A stretch of DNA of 64,000 bases from Thioclava sediminum (GTDB lineage Bacteria > Pseudomonadota > Alphaproteobacteria > Rhodobacterales > Rhodobacteraceae): NCBI RefSeq assembly GCF_002020355.1, contig NZ_MPZV01000001.1, forward strand, positions 682,001 through 746,000, written 5' to 3'. Numbering within the stretch: the first letter of the stretch is position 1; each line of letters starts with the position of its first letter. The translations under genes were made by a program, and so were the position numbers. The notes beneath the pieces are model-generated. The model saw only the letters and a program-made list of their open reading frames with translations, was not told the DNA's origin and searched no databases. Of the stretch, positions 53,614 to 63,940 are shown in pieces.

Positions 53614-56460
53614 TTACTGCCCCGAGGCCATCTTCGCCTCGTCCCAGTAGCGCGAGGCTTCGGTGATCGCGTATTGGCCGCGCTTCACCTTAGTGATCTT
53701 GCCCTGACGCAGCAGGCGGCCGAAGACGCGCATCCGCTCTTCGCGCGGCACGTCAGCCGCATCGTCCATCACGGACAGCTTGCGCATGATCTGCGGCGGC
53801 GAGAAATGCGGGCGCCCTTCCACGGCCGAAGTATAGGCGGCGGCGGCTTCCAGCAGATCGGAGAGGCCCTGCGTGCCAAGGCTTTCCGCGAATTCGGCGA
53901 AGCTGGTCGCCTGCTCGGGATTCATCGGCGTGGCTTCGGATTCGTCGCCTTGGGCAGCGGCAAACTGACCTGCCGAGACACGGCGCGGACGGATCGCGGC
54001 GGCGGGCTGAGCAGCCGGCTGTTCGACCTCCTCGACCTCCGAGGCTTCCTCCGCATCGACGCGCTGCTCGGAAACCAGAACCAGCGGCGCGGGGCGCAAC
54101 GGATCGGGACGGCGCGATGCCGTCTCGCCCGAGCTGACCGGGCGGCGCGGGCGCACGGCCTGGGTCAGATCGGCGCGGTAAGGCTCGGATCCGTCCTCAT
54201 CCTCGACGCCCCCTTTCGCGGTGTCCTGACCCTTGGCAAGACGATCCGCAACGGTCGCGGCGACGGCGGCCTTGAGATGCGCGATCGCGGAGAAGCGGCG
54301 GCGGGTTTCGACGACTTCGGCCTGCTTGTCGGCCTCGGCCAGAAGGCGATCCACCTCGGCTTCGCGGTCGGTCTCTTCCTCGGAGAGCGACGCGGCCTCG
54401 CGCGCAGCAACCTCGGTCGGGGCTTCTGCCTCTTCCGTGTCTTCCGCATCGGCGGTTTCGACGGTTTCGGCCTCTGCCTCCGCGTCCTCGGCTTCGGCCT
54501 CTTCTGCGGCCTCGGCGTCAAATGCGGGTGCGAAGACGTCGGCGGAGATATCCTCGGCCTCATCCTCGGCGACGGTTTCGTCTTCCGACGCTTCGGCTTC
54601 GGCCTCTTCGGCGATGATCGCGTTGCCCAGAACCAGCACGTTTTGCGCGTCGAGCGATGCGGTTTTGGTGGCTGCTTCGGGCTCTTCCGCTTCGGGCGCG
54701 GCGGCCTCGTCTTGCGTCAGAACCAGCGGCGCGTCGACCGACTCGTCTTCCAGATCGGACAGGTCGATATCGGGCAGCTCGAGGTCTTCGTAGACATCTG
54801 CCTGCGCAACCGCCTCTTCCGGGGTTTCGTCAGCCGTCTCGATTTCGGCGCCGGTGAAGAGGTTCTCCATCTGCAGCGCGGCGAGTTCGCGCATGAGATC
54901 GGCTTCGGCCTCGGGCGAGAGGCGCCCCGGCATCCGGCTATCGCGATCACCTTCGTCCTGCGGCTGCTCTGCCTGCGGCGCGACCGGAGCAGGGCTGGCC
55001 TCCTCCGTCGTTTCGCTCAATTCGGCGGCCAGACGTGCGGCGAGGTCGTCATCCTCGGCCTCTGCCTCCAGCTCGGCCTCGGCTTCCACCTCTTGCTCGG
55101 CTTCGACAGCCACTTCGGATGCCTGTTGCGCGCCGTCGCCCTCGATCTGCTCGGCAGCCGGGATCGACTGATCCTCTGCGCTGTCTGCCGTGGCCGCGTC
55201 GTCGGTCTGCGCCGGAAGCTCTTCCGAAGCGTCCGCTGCGACCTCCGCAGTCGCGGCTTCGATCGTTTCGCGGCGGCGTACCTTGATCACACGCGCGCGC
55301 ATCCGCGGCGCGGCGAGCGCGTCGGCCTCAACGGTGGTGTCAGCCGAGGTCTCTTCGGTTTGATCCTCGGCCTGTTCGACCGTTTCCTCTTCGGTCGCAC
55401 CGAGTTCTTCGGCTGCGGCCTTGAGCGCGGCGATGCGTTTGGCACGCTTGGCCGAACGGCGCGCGCGGCGGGCCGCCTGACGGCGCCCCATCTGGTCGTC
55501 GGTCGGGCCAAACGCGGCTTCGGCTTCGTCGGCAGCGTCCTCTTCCGAGGCAACGGTTTCGGCTGCTGCGATATCCTCGGCGTCAGCCTCCTCCGTTTCG
55601 GCGACAGGCTCTTCCTCGGTGACGACGTCTTCGTCTTCGCGAGCTACTTCCGTCGCTTCTTCGTTTTCTTCCGCGATCTGTTCGAGTGCGGCGTCTGCCG
55701 AGGCTTCTGCTGCCACCTCCGCCTCGGGCATCTCGGCCTCGGGCTGCGTGGGTTCGGAGGCTTCGGGTTCGATTTCCTCGGCGCTCAGCGGGCCGGAAAT
55801 GTCGAGGTCATAGCCGAAATCTTCGGCTTCGCTCGACGGTTCGGTCTCGAAGCGGTCCAGAAGCGCCTCGGGGGCGGAAACGGGTTCGTCTTCCTCGGCG
55901 AAGCTGTCGGCCTGAAGCTCGCGAGCGCGGGCCACGGCTTCGCGGATGCGCTGCAGCTTGGCGGCAACGGTTTCCGGCTGCGCGAAGCCTGCTTCGGGTT
56001 CGACGGGCTGGGTTTCAATCTCGGGCTCGGGCCGCTCTGCGACCGGTTCGGGCGCGGCTGCCGGCTCGGGCGTCTCGGCGACCTCCGGCTGTGCGGGCGT
56101 TTCGGCGGCAGGCGCGGTGTCTTGCGGCGCTTCCGACGTCACCAGCGGCTCTTCCTGAGCGGGTGCGGGCGCCTCGTCGGCTGCAGCCTCGCCACCCAGA
56201 AGGGTGTCTTGCTGGCGCAGAACAACGCCGTTTTCCTGAATTTTCGCTTCGACCCGGCGCTGAATTTCGCGCTCTGCGATACGGTGAAGCATCTCCGCAT
56301 CAGGCTGGGGCGGCTCTGCACCGAAATACCGGTCGTCGGCAGCCAGATCGCGGAAATACTCCGCAATCGCCTTCATCGTGTTGAAAGGCTCATCAAATCC
56401 TTCCAAGGTGCACGAAAAGGTGCCGTAGGATACGGTCAGGATCTTGCTCGCACCAACCAT
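53614..56460 (-). CDS. Very large acidic low-complexity protein with ordered ends
   Basis: 948 residues. The N-terminal ~75 residues look folded (ILTVSYGTFSCTLEGFDEPFNTMKAIAEYF, a RYFGAEPP block, then HRIAEREIQRRVEAKIQ). About residues 90-830 are a Glu/Ala/Thr/Asp run, strongly acidic, with scattered short basic patches (a Lys/Arg-rich RRQAARRARRSAKRAKRI block near 325). The last ~100 residues again look ordered (FAEFAESLGTQGLSDLLEAAAAY, a HFSPPQIMRKL block and GRLLRQGKITKVKRGQYAI, winged-helix-like). No signal or membrane segment. Function unknown. The antisense frame is an artefact of the biased composition. Confidence 0.8.
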   Translation of the reverse strand: MVGASKILTVSYGTFSCTLEGFDEPFNTMKAIAEYFRDLAADDRYFGAEPPQPDAEMLHRIAEREIQRRVEAKIQENGVVLRQQDTLLGGEAAADEAPAPAQEEPLVTSEAPQDTAPAAETPAQPEVAETPEPAAAPEPVAERPEPEIETQPVEPEAGFAQPETVAAKLQRIREAVARARELQADSFAEEDEPVSAPEALLDRFETEPSSEAEDFGYDLDISGPLSAEEIEPEASEPTQPEAEMPEAEVAAEASADAALEQIAEENEEATEVAREDEDVVTEEEPVAETEEADAEDIAAAETVASEEDAADEAEAAFGPTDDQMGRRQAARRARRSAKRAKRIAALKAAAEELGATEEETVEQAEDQTEETSADTTVEADALAAPRMRARVIKVRRRETIEAATAEVAADASEELPAQTDDAATADSAEDQSIPAAEQIEGDGAQQASEVAVEAEQEVEAEAELEAEAEDDDLAARLAAELSETTEEASPAPVAPQAEQPQDEGDRDSRMPGRLSPEAEADLMRELAALQMENLFTGAEIETADETPEEAVAQADVYEDLELPDIDLSDLEDESVDAPLVLTQDEAAAPEAEEPEAATKTASLDAQNVLVLGNAIIAEEAEAEASEDETVAEDEAEDISADVFAPAFDAEAAEEAEAEDAEAEAETVETADAEDTEEAEAPTEVAAREAASLSEEETDREAEVDRLLAEADKQAEVVETRRRFSAIAHLKAAVAATVADRLAKGQDTAKGGVEDEDGSEPYRADLTQAVRPRRPVSSGETASRRPDPLRPAPLVLVSEQRVDAEEASEVEEVEQPAAQPAAAIRPRRVSAGQFAAAQGDESEATPMNPEQATSFAEFAESLGTQGLSDLLEAAAAYTSAVEGRPHFSPPQIMRKLSVMDDAADVPREERMRVFGRLLRQGKITKVKRGQYAITEASRYWDEAKMASGQ

Positions 56461-56601
56461 GGACCACTCGCTTTCTATTGGACCTCAATGCGTCGACATT
56501 CCTGTCCAACTGGTTCTTTCGCGTGGACGAAAGAAGGCATTTGAAAGGTTTTTTACCGGTCTCGATTGTCTTTCTTTGCCACAATCGTCATCAATCAGCC
56601 C

Positions 56602-57255
56602 ATGATTAGCAGTATTGTCCATTCGTCAACCGGGGTTTCGCTTCTCGGCGCCGGCGCAGTTAACCATGCGGATGTTGACGAAGCGTTGACAATCGCCCCC
56701 TGTCTCGTGGCCGCAGATGGCGGTGGAGATCGGGCCTTGTCGATGGGTCTCGAGCCCGAAGCGGTGATCGGCGATCTCGATTCCCTGTCGGATGCGGCGC
56801 GCACGACACTTGGCCCGCGCGTGCATCAGGTGGCCGAGCAGGACAGCACCGATTTCGCGAAATGCCTGCAACGGATCAAAGCGCCGTTCATCCTGGCGCT
56901 CGGCTTCACGGGGATGCGGCTCGATCACACGCTGGCCGCGATGACTGACCTGATCCGCACGCCGCACCGGGTCGTGATGCTGGCCGAGGAAGAGGTGATC
57001 TTCCGTTGTCCCCCGTCCCTTTCGCTGGATGTGACGGAAGGCACGCGGGTCTCTTTGTTTCCATTCGGCGAGGTAAAGGCGCGCTCGGAAGGGCTGCAAT
57101 GGCCGCTGGACGGGATCGGCTTCACGCCCGCCGAGCGGGTCGGCACATCGAACCGGGCGACGGGGCCTGTGCGGATCATGTTGGAGGGGCCAGCCCTGAT
57201 GATGCTGCCGCGCGAGGAATTGGCCGCCGCCCTGACAGGTCTGGGGATCGGCTGA
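56602..57255 (+). CDS. thiN: Thiamine pyrophosphokinase
   Basis: Transfers pyrophosphate from ATP to thiamine, giving thiamine diphosphate for enzymes such as tkt, 217 residues. Seen: VAADGGGDRAL with the ADGG motif, VIGDLDSLS with the catalytic Asp pair, QDSTDFAKCL, a LGFTGMRLDHTLA block and the C-terminal substrate-binding SNRATGPVRI. The ATG at 56602 has no clear ribosome site; other candidate starts are worse. Divergent from the acidic protein gene and 4 bases from the end of the LysR gene. Confidence 0.88.
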   Translation: MISSIVHSSTGVSLLGAGAVNHADVDEALTIAPCLVAADGGGDRALSMGLEPEAVIGDLDSLSDAARTTLGPRVHQVAEQDSTDFAKCLQRIKAPFILALGFTGMRLDHTLAAMTDLIRTPHRVVMLAEEEVIFRCPPSLSLDVTEGTRVSLFPFGEVKARSEGLQWPLDGIGFTPAERVGTSNRATGPVRIMLEGPALMMLPREELAAALTGLGIG

Positions 57256-57259
57256 GGCG

Positions 57260-58210
57260 CTAGCCCGCCTCGACCCGCAATGTCCCATCCAGCCACGGCG
57301 CTTCTTCCAGCGCCGGTCCGACCACGCGTTCTTGCAGCAACGCCCGCAGGCGGGCAGCCACTTTCGCGGGCCAATCGGCCATCATCCCGTCGCGCGCCGC
57401 CAGCACGATGCGTCGGGTCAGGGGCGGCCCGTCGAGCGGCGACAGCGCCAGCCCCGCGCGCGGCGCATGACGCACCGCCGAGGGCGTCAGGATCGTCCAG
57501 CCCCGCCCCGCCGCGACCAGCGCGAGGATCGCGGGATAGCTGTCGAGTTCCAGTTGATGCGGCGGCGCCTTGCCCGTTTGCGCGAGATGCGCGGCGATCT
57601 GGCGCCCCATCAACGTGCGCTGGGAATAGTGGATCAGCGGCAGCGACGGATCTCTTTTCGCAGGTGCATCGGCGGGATGAATGGCGAGGAACGGTTCGGT
57701 CAGAAGCGGGTGCAGCTCGATCCCGTCGAGCGCCGCGCCCTGCGGCTCGGCCGCAACGGCGACATCCAAGCCGCGCGCTTCGAGCTTCGACAGCAGCCGG
57801 TGGCTCGGCCCGGTTTCCAGCTCGAACCGGCAGGTGCTGAGCTCGTCGGCCATGCCCGCCAGCAGAAGCGGCGTCACCTCGGCCTCGAAATCCTCGATCA
57901 TGCCCAGCCGGAAACTCGTGAGCCCCGCCGGATCGGCCTGCCCCACCCCGGCACGACCGCGGGCCAATTCGTCCAGCATTGCCTCGGCATGAGGCAGGAA
58001 AGCCCGCCCCGCTGCCGTCAAAGCGAAAGGTCTGGCCGAACGGTCCACGAGCTCCGCGCCCAAGGCTCCCTCCAGACCCGCAAGCTGCTGGCTCACCGCC
58101 GAGGCCGAAACGCCCAAGCGGCGCGCGGCTGCGGTGGTCGCGCCTTCCTCCGCCGTGGCCACGAAGACCTCGACCGCCCAGAGGCTGATGCGCGGATTGG
58201 GGGCGGGCAT
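57260..58210 (-). CDS. LysR family transcriptional regulator
   Basis: 316 residues from the ATG at 58210 (GGAG upstream). HTH: LWAVEVFVATAEEGATTAAARRLGVSASAVSQQLAGLEGALGAELVDR, followed by an effector-binding domain with the usual linker helix. Divergent from the aminotransferase gene with 166 bp between, the classical LysR target layout. So it probably controls that gene in response to an amino compound. Identity of the effector unknown. Confidence 0.9.
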   Translation of the reverse strand: MPAPNPRISLWAVEVFVATAEEGATTAAARRLGVSASAVSQQLAGLEGALGAELVDRSARPFALTAAGRAFLPHAEAMLDELARGRAGVGQADPAGLTSFRLGMIEDFEAEVTPLLLAGMADELSTCRFELETGPSHRLLSKLEARGLDVAVAAEPQGAALDGIELHPLLTEPFLAIHPADAPAKRDPSLPLIHYSQRTLMGRQIAAHLAQTGKAPPHQLELDSYPAILALVAAGRGWTILTPSAVRHAPRAGLALSPLDGPPLTRRIVLAARDGMMADWPAKVAARLRALLQERVVGPALEEAPWLDGTLRVEAG

Positions 58211-58376
58211 GGGAGGCTCCGTGATCGGGGAGGCGATAAGGCTTGAGGCGCAGACTGCCCTGCCCCGCCCCGGCGCGCAAGCCATGCGGCATCCTGGCAC
58301 ATCGCGGACCATTGACGCCGACCGCGCCGCGGATAGCCTCGCTTTCATCCATCGCCCATCCCGGAGGAGTCGCGAG

Positions 58377-59735
58377 ATGAAAGACCAAAGCTGGCAGGCC
58401 CGCGCCGATGCGCATAGCTTCTACGGTTTCACCGATCTGCCCACGATCCACGATCGCGGCGCGGTCGTCGTGACCCATGGCGAGGGGCCGTACATTTTCG
58501 ACACCGAGGGGCGGAAATATCTCGATGCGAATTCGGGGCTCTGGAACATGGTCGCGGGGTTCGACCACTCCGGGCTGATCGAGGCGGCACAGGCGCAATA
58601 TGCGCGTTTCCCCGGCTATCACGCCTTCTTCGGTCGGATGTCGGATCAGACGGTGATGCTGTCCGAGAAGCTGATCGAGGTCTCGCCTTTCGAGGACGGC
58701 AAGGTGTTCTACACCAACTCCGGCTCCGAGGCGAACGACACGATGGTCAAGATGCTCTGGTTCCTGCATGGGGCCGAGGGCAAACCGCAGAAGCGCAAGA
58801 TCCTGACCCGCAAGAACGCCTATCACGGTGTCACGGCGGTCTCGGCTTCGATGACCGGCAAGCCCTACAACTCGGTCTTCGGCCTGCCGCTGCCGGGGTA
58901 CCTGCACCTCACCTGCCCGCATTACTGGCGCGAGGGCCACGACGGCGAGACGGAAGAGCAATTCACCCAGCGCCTCGCGAATGAGCTGGAAGCGACGATC
59001 ATCAAGGAAGGCGCGGACACGATAGCGGGCTTCTTCGCCGAGCCGGTGATGGGTGCAGGCGGGGTGATCACGCCACCCAAGGGCTATTTCCAGGCGGTCG
59101 CGAAGATCCTCAAGAAATACGACATCCCGCTGATCTCCGACGAGGTGATCTGCGGCTTCGGGCGCACCGGCAACACATGGGGCTGCGAGACCTATGACTT
59201 CCAGCCCGACGCGATCATCTCGTCGAAGAACCTCACCGCCGGGTTCTTCCCGATGGGCGCGGTGATCCTCGGCCCGGAATTGTCGGACCGCCTGCAGGCG
59301 GCCTCCGAGGCGATCGAGGAATTCCCCCACGGCTTCACCGCCTCGGGCCACCCTGTCGGCTGCGCGATTGCGCTGAAGGCGATCGACGTGGTGATGAACG
59401 AGGGGCTGGCCGAGAATGTCCGCCGCCTGAGCCCGCGGCTCGAAGCCGGCCTCGCCCAGATCGCGCAAAACCCCAATATCGGCGAGCTGCGCGGCGTGGG
59501 CTACATGTGGGCGCTGGAAGCGGTGAAGGATCGCGAGAGCAAGACCCCGTTCGACGGGTCGCTCTCGGTCTCGGAGCGCATCGCCAATGCCTGCACCGAT
59601 CAGGGACTGATCTGCCGACCCCTGGGGCAATCGGTGGTGCTGTGTCCGCCCTTCATCCTGACCGAGTCTCAGATGGACGAGATGTTCGAGAAGCTGGAAA
59701 CGGCGCTGAAGAAGGTGTTTGCGGAGGTGGGGTGA
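58377..59735 (+). CDS. Class III aminotransferase (omega-amino acid/diamine:pyruvate type)
   Basis: PLP-dependent transfer of a terminal amino group, 452 residues from the ATG at 58377 (CGGAGGAG upstream). Seen: GSEANDTMVKM, the Asp in ISDEVICGFGRTG that holds the PLP ring, the PLP-binding Lys in SSKNLTAGFFPMG and the THR-type stretch FTASGHPVGCAIAL. Pyruvate or another keto acid is the likely acceptor. Under probable control of the divergent LysR gene. The donor substrate (beta-alanine, putrescine, taurine or others) is not settled by sequence. Confidence 0.92.
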   Translation: MKDQSWQARADAHSFYGFTDLPTIHDRGAVVVTHGEGPYIFDTEGRKYLDANSGLWNMVAGFDHSGLIEAAQAQYARFPGYHAFFGRMSDQTVMLSEKLIEVSPFEDGKVFYTNSGSEANDTMVKMLWFLHGAEGKPQKRKILTRKNAYHGVTAVSASMTGKPYNSVFGLPLPGYLHLTCPHYWREGHDGETEEQFTQRLANELEATIIKEGADTIAGFFAEPVMGAGGVITPPKGYFQAVAKILKKYDIPLISDEVICGFGRTGNTWGCETYDFQPDAIISSKNLTAGFFPMGAVILGPELSDRLQAASEAIEEFPHGFTASGHPVGCAIALKAIDVVMNEGLAENVRRLSPRLEAGLAQIAQNPNIGELRGVGYMWALEAVKDRESKTPFDGSLSVSERIANACTDQGLICRPLGQSVVLCPPFILTESQMDEMFEKLETALKKVFAEVG

Positions 59736-59760
59736 GGGCTACCTAAAGAGAGCGAGCTGC

Positions 59761-60660
59761 ATGACAATTTCCAGCGGCCTCAACTGGAACGACACGCGCT
59801 GCATCGTTTGCATGCAAGAAGCGGATCTCTCCATCGAACATATTATTCCCCGAAGTATTGGCGGGATACTGACGTGTCGTTTTCTGTGCAAAAGCTGCAA
59901 CGAGCGGTTCGGCGCCGGGTTCGAAGCCGATGCTCGGATTGCCCCCGAGATACGCAAAGCTGCGGGTCAGCATGGCGAAAGCATCAGCGATTTGCGCGAC
60001 CGCCTCGAAGTTGGAGCGAGATATAAGCAAAGTTTCGGTGATAACGATAGAACGGCAGAGCTGCGAAAAGATCGAGTGCTTGGAGCAGCGAAATTAAATG
60101 ACAGCTCTCTCATTGTCCCCGAGATGGAAGCCGCACAAAAAATCCGGTCCATCCTGGGGAAAAGTGGCGCCTCAGATCGCGAGATAAATAGTGCTGTGAA
60201 AAGCTGGGAAGCAGCTCCGCCGAATACGGAGGTGGACCTCGGACACGGAGTCTTCATCAAAAGGTGGCAAAATCACCCGGCTCGTCCAACATACGATGAG
60301 CCTGCGCTAAGTCCAATTGTGCCTTTGAAGATTGCGTTTGAATTCGTCTCCCTCATTCTTGGCGGGGCCGTTTATCTGCGCAACCACACACTTCAAGAAG
60401 TCAGACGTATCCTGACCGATCAAGATGAAGCCAGCGCAGATGCCCTGATTGAGGTGGGATTGGCTACCGCGAGCGCCCCATTTCACGGAATTGCGTTTCA
60501 AGGAAACCGACCAAATGCTCAGGTCCAAGTCCGTTTGTTTGGGACTCTCAGCTTCACTGTGGAGTTTCCGGGTTTAGGCATCAAGACGGCCCCGATAACT
60601 TACACCCATGACCTTCGCACTGGGGTTGAGGAAATACGCAGCAAAGCCCGCAACAGCTGA
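59761..60660 (+). CDS. HNH nuclease-domain protein, low-GC, likely acquired
   Basis: 299 residues from the ATG at 59761. The first 55 residues form an HNH_5-like zinc-supported nuclease fold: Cys pair C14/C17 (RCIVCMQE), catalytic EHIIPRS (E26, H27), second pair C43/C46 in FLCKSCNERFG. The remaining ~240 residues are of no recognised family. They include a hydrophobic block (FEFVSLILGGAVYL) and a beta-rich end. Base composition is near 50 percent GC, clearly below the ~65 percent around it, and codon use is different, so it looks transferred. No methylase or transposase lies beside it; a defence or mobile role is possible. Confidence 0.78.
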   Translation: MTISSGLNWNDTRCIVCMQEADLSIEHIIPRSIGGILTCRFLCKSCNERFGAGFEADARIAPEIRKAAGQHGESISDLRDRLEVGARYKQSFGDNDRTAELRKDRVLGAAKLNDSSLIVPEMEAAQKIRSILGKSGASDREINSAVKSWEAAPPNTEVDLGHGVFIKRWQNHPARPTYDEPALSPIVPLKIAFEFVSLILGGAVYLRNHTLQEVRRILTDQDEASADALIEVGLATASAPFHGIAFQGNRPNAQVQVRLFGTLSFTVEFPGLGIKTAPITYTHDLRTGVEEIRSKARNS

Positions 60661-60676
60661 CAGCGTCTTATTAGCA

Positions 60677-60704
60677 AAAGGCCGCGTCCCTTGACGCGGC
60701 CTTT
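60677..60704. terminator. Bidirectional rho-independent terminator
   Basis: AAAGGCCGCGTC (60677-60688) pairs perfectly with GACGCGGCCTTT (60693-60704) around CCTT. It ends both the HNH gene and the helicase gene. Confidence 0.88.
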
Positions 60705-60711
60705 CCAATTC

Positions 60712-62097
60712 TTACGCGCTCGCAGCGCCTGCATTGCGCCGACGCGGGCGACGCCGCTTCGGCGAGGCGTTGCCACCGGCATCGACCTTGGGCTTGGCGT
60801 CAGTGCGGGGTTTCGAGCGCGCCTGGGCCTGAGCTTGACCTTGCGGCTGACCCTGCCCCTGCGGTTTGCCCTGAGGCTTGCCGCCGCGACCCTTGTTGCC
60901 GCCGGAGCGCGGACCGCCGCGACCGCGGCCGCGGGCTGCGCGGGCGGAGGGGCGCACTGCCGCAGAGGGGCGTTCGCCGCTCGCAGTCGGGATCTCGATC
61001 TTCATCAGCTTTTCGATCTGCAGGAAGTTATCCGCCTCGTCCGGCGAGCAGAAGGCAATCGCCTCGCCCTCGCGACCGGCACGCGCGGTCCGGCCAATGC
61101 GGTGGACATAGGCGTCCGGCACGTCGGGCAGGTCGAAGTTCACGACATAGGACACGCCCGGAATGTCGATCCCACGCGCAGCCACATCGGTCGCGACCAG
61201 CACATTGACCTTACCATCGCGGAAGCCCTTGATCGCGCGGTCACGCTGGCCTTGGCTCTTGTTGCCATGGATCGATTCCGCGTTGTAGCCATCGGCGCGC
61301 AGGCTCTTCATCAGCTTCTCCGCGCCGTGCTTGGTGCGGGCGAAGACGAGCGTCAGCGCACCCATATCGGCCGAGAGAATATCGCGCAGCTTGCGGGCCT
61401 TCTCGGCCTTGGAGTCGAGGAAGTGCACCGATTGGGTGATCTTGTCGGCCGCTTTACCGGGGGGCGAGACCTGCACGCGCTTGGGATCGGTGAGGTAGGC
61501 TTGCGAGATTTCTTCCATCTGCTTCGGCATCGTGGCTGAGAACAGCAGGGTCTGGCGCGGCGTGCCAAGGCGCGACGCGATCTTGCGCAGCGCATGGATG
61601 AAGCCGAGGTCGAGCATCTGGTCGGCCTCGTCGAGCACCAGATGGCGGGTGTAGCGCAGGTCGACCGCGCCGCGATCCATCAGGTCGATCAGACGGCCGG
61701 GGGTGGCGACGAGAATGTCGTTGCCGCGATGCATCATGGTGATCTGACGGTTGATCGACTGGCCGCCGACGACGGTGGCCACGTTCATCTTGGTGCCCTG
61801 AACGAGCCCCGCGAGGTTGTCGGCGATCTGGTTCACCAGCTCGCGGGTCGGCGCAAGGATCAGCGCCTTGCAGGTCTTGGGCGAGGGTTTGCCCTGCTGC
61901 GCCATCAGCTTGTCGATGAGCGGCAGGCCGAAGGCCAGCGTCTTGCCGGTGCCGGTCTGGGCGAGGCCCAGCACGTCATGGCCCGCAAGAACCAGCGGGA
62001 TCGCCTTTTCCTGAATCGGGGTCGGCTGGGTGAACTTTGCGCGTGCGAGCGATTTGAGAATGGCCGGGGAGAGCCCCAGCGAAGAGAAATCGGACAA
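60712..62097 (-). CDS. rhlE: DEAD-box RNA helicase, RhlE type
   Basis: ATP-dependent RNA unwinding in ribosome assembly or cold response, 461 residues. Motifs: Q-motif (FTQPTPIQ), Walker A AQTGTGKT (46-53), PTRELVNQI, VLDEADQM (DEAD), SAT, ATDVAARGID and HRIGRTARAG. The C-terminus is a basic Arg/Gly/Lys-rich tail of about 75 residues that should grip RNA. The start is a TTG at 62097 with AAAGGAT upstream; an in-frame stop lies just before, so no longer form exists. Confidence 0.93.
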   Translation of the reverse strand: MSDFSSLGLSPAILKSLARAKFTQPTPIQEKAIPLVLAGHDVLGLAQTGTGKTLAFGLPLIDKLMAQQGKPSPKTCKALILAPTRELVNQIADNLAGLVQGTKMNVATVVGGQSINRQITMMHRGNDILVATPGRLIDLMDRGAVDLRYTRHLVLDEADQMLDLGFIHALRKIASRLGTPRQTLLFSATMPKQMEEISQAYLTDPKRVQVSPPGKAADKITQSVHFLDSKAEKARKLRDILSADMGALTLVFARTKHGAEKLMKSLRADGYNAESIHGNKSQGQRDRAIKGFRDGKVNVLVATDVAARGIDIPGVSYVVNFDLPDVPDAYVHRIGRTARAGREGEAIAFCSPDEADNFLQIEKLMKIEIPTASGERPSAAVRPSARAARGRGRGGPRSGGNKGRGGKPQGKPQGQGQPQGQAQAQARSKPRTDAKPKVDAGGNASPKRRRPRRRNAGAASA

Positions 62098-62560
62098 TGC
62101 CTATCCTTTATGGCCGAGGCTCCCGACACGGGGATGCGCACGGCGATCAGCCCGGACGGGATTGTCCGGAGCGCAGGTTGACGCAGACCTCGGGACAGGC
62201 GGGCTAGTCCCGCGTGGTCCGGTCTTGCGTGTCAGAACCCTGCGTGAATGGGAACTCGGGAGGTATCGCCGATGCGCCTCTCTCGGGCGCGGCTTGCTCA
62301 CGCGGCAGCGCGGCGATTGGGGGTAAATGCGCGTGATGGCGCGAAAAGTCAAGGGGGAGCGTGTTTTGAGGGTCTTCATTGGAGTGATGCCCGCCAGGGC
62401 GACCAGCCCGGGCCGCGCCCGACCTCCCCCCGGGAGGGCGCATCTACGCAAGCTGCGCGCGCTCGGCTTTCGGGAGAGGTGGCACGATAAAGTGCAAACC
62501 ACCTAGCGAGCATGCGCCCACCCGAGGTCGAGCGCAGCCCTCAGCACGAATGAGGCACCC
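62098..62560. other. 463-bp gap upstream of rhlE and downstream of sdaA
   Basis: The 5' part (62098-62400) is GC-rich with no convincing gene, tRNA or riboswitch core seen; it may serve as the long leader of rhlE. The 3' part holds copy 2 of the inverted-repeat element. Short frames here are shadows of biased DNA. Confidence 0.6.
62405..62540. repeat. Inverted-repeat intergenic element, copy 2
   Basis: The left end (AGCCCGGGCCGCGCCCGACC) is identical to copy 1. The right end (CCCACCCGAGGTCGAGCGC...) matches with few changes. The hairpin CCTCCC-CCC-GGGAGG is conserved. The internal hairpin here is AGGTG (62477-62481) + GCAC (62482-62485) with GTGC (62492-62495) + CACCT (62500-62504) around GATAAA. 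It is further closed by GCTCG (62461-62465) with CGAGC (62507-62511). These stem letters differ from copy 1 but the fold is kept. Confidence 0.8.

Positions 62561-63940
<1,380 letters not shown>

Noticed and set aside
53674-56544. A 956-codon plus-strand frame opposite the acidic protein
   Set aside because: It is Phe/Gly/Leu/Arg-rich nonsense produced by the GAG/GCG-biased opposite strand; no domain, no ribosome site.
59761-60660. Restriction-modification system at the HNH gene
   Set aside because: There is no methylase or specificity gene within several kilobases; only a lone nuclease-like gene is supported.
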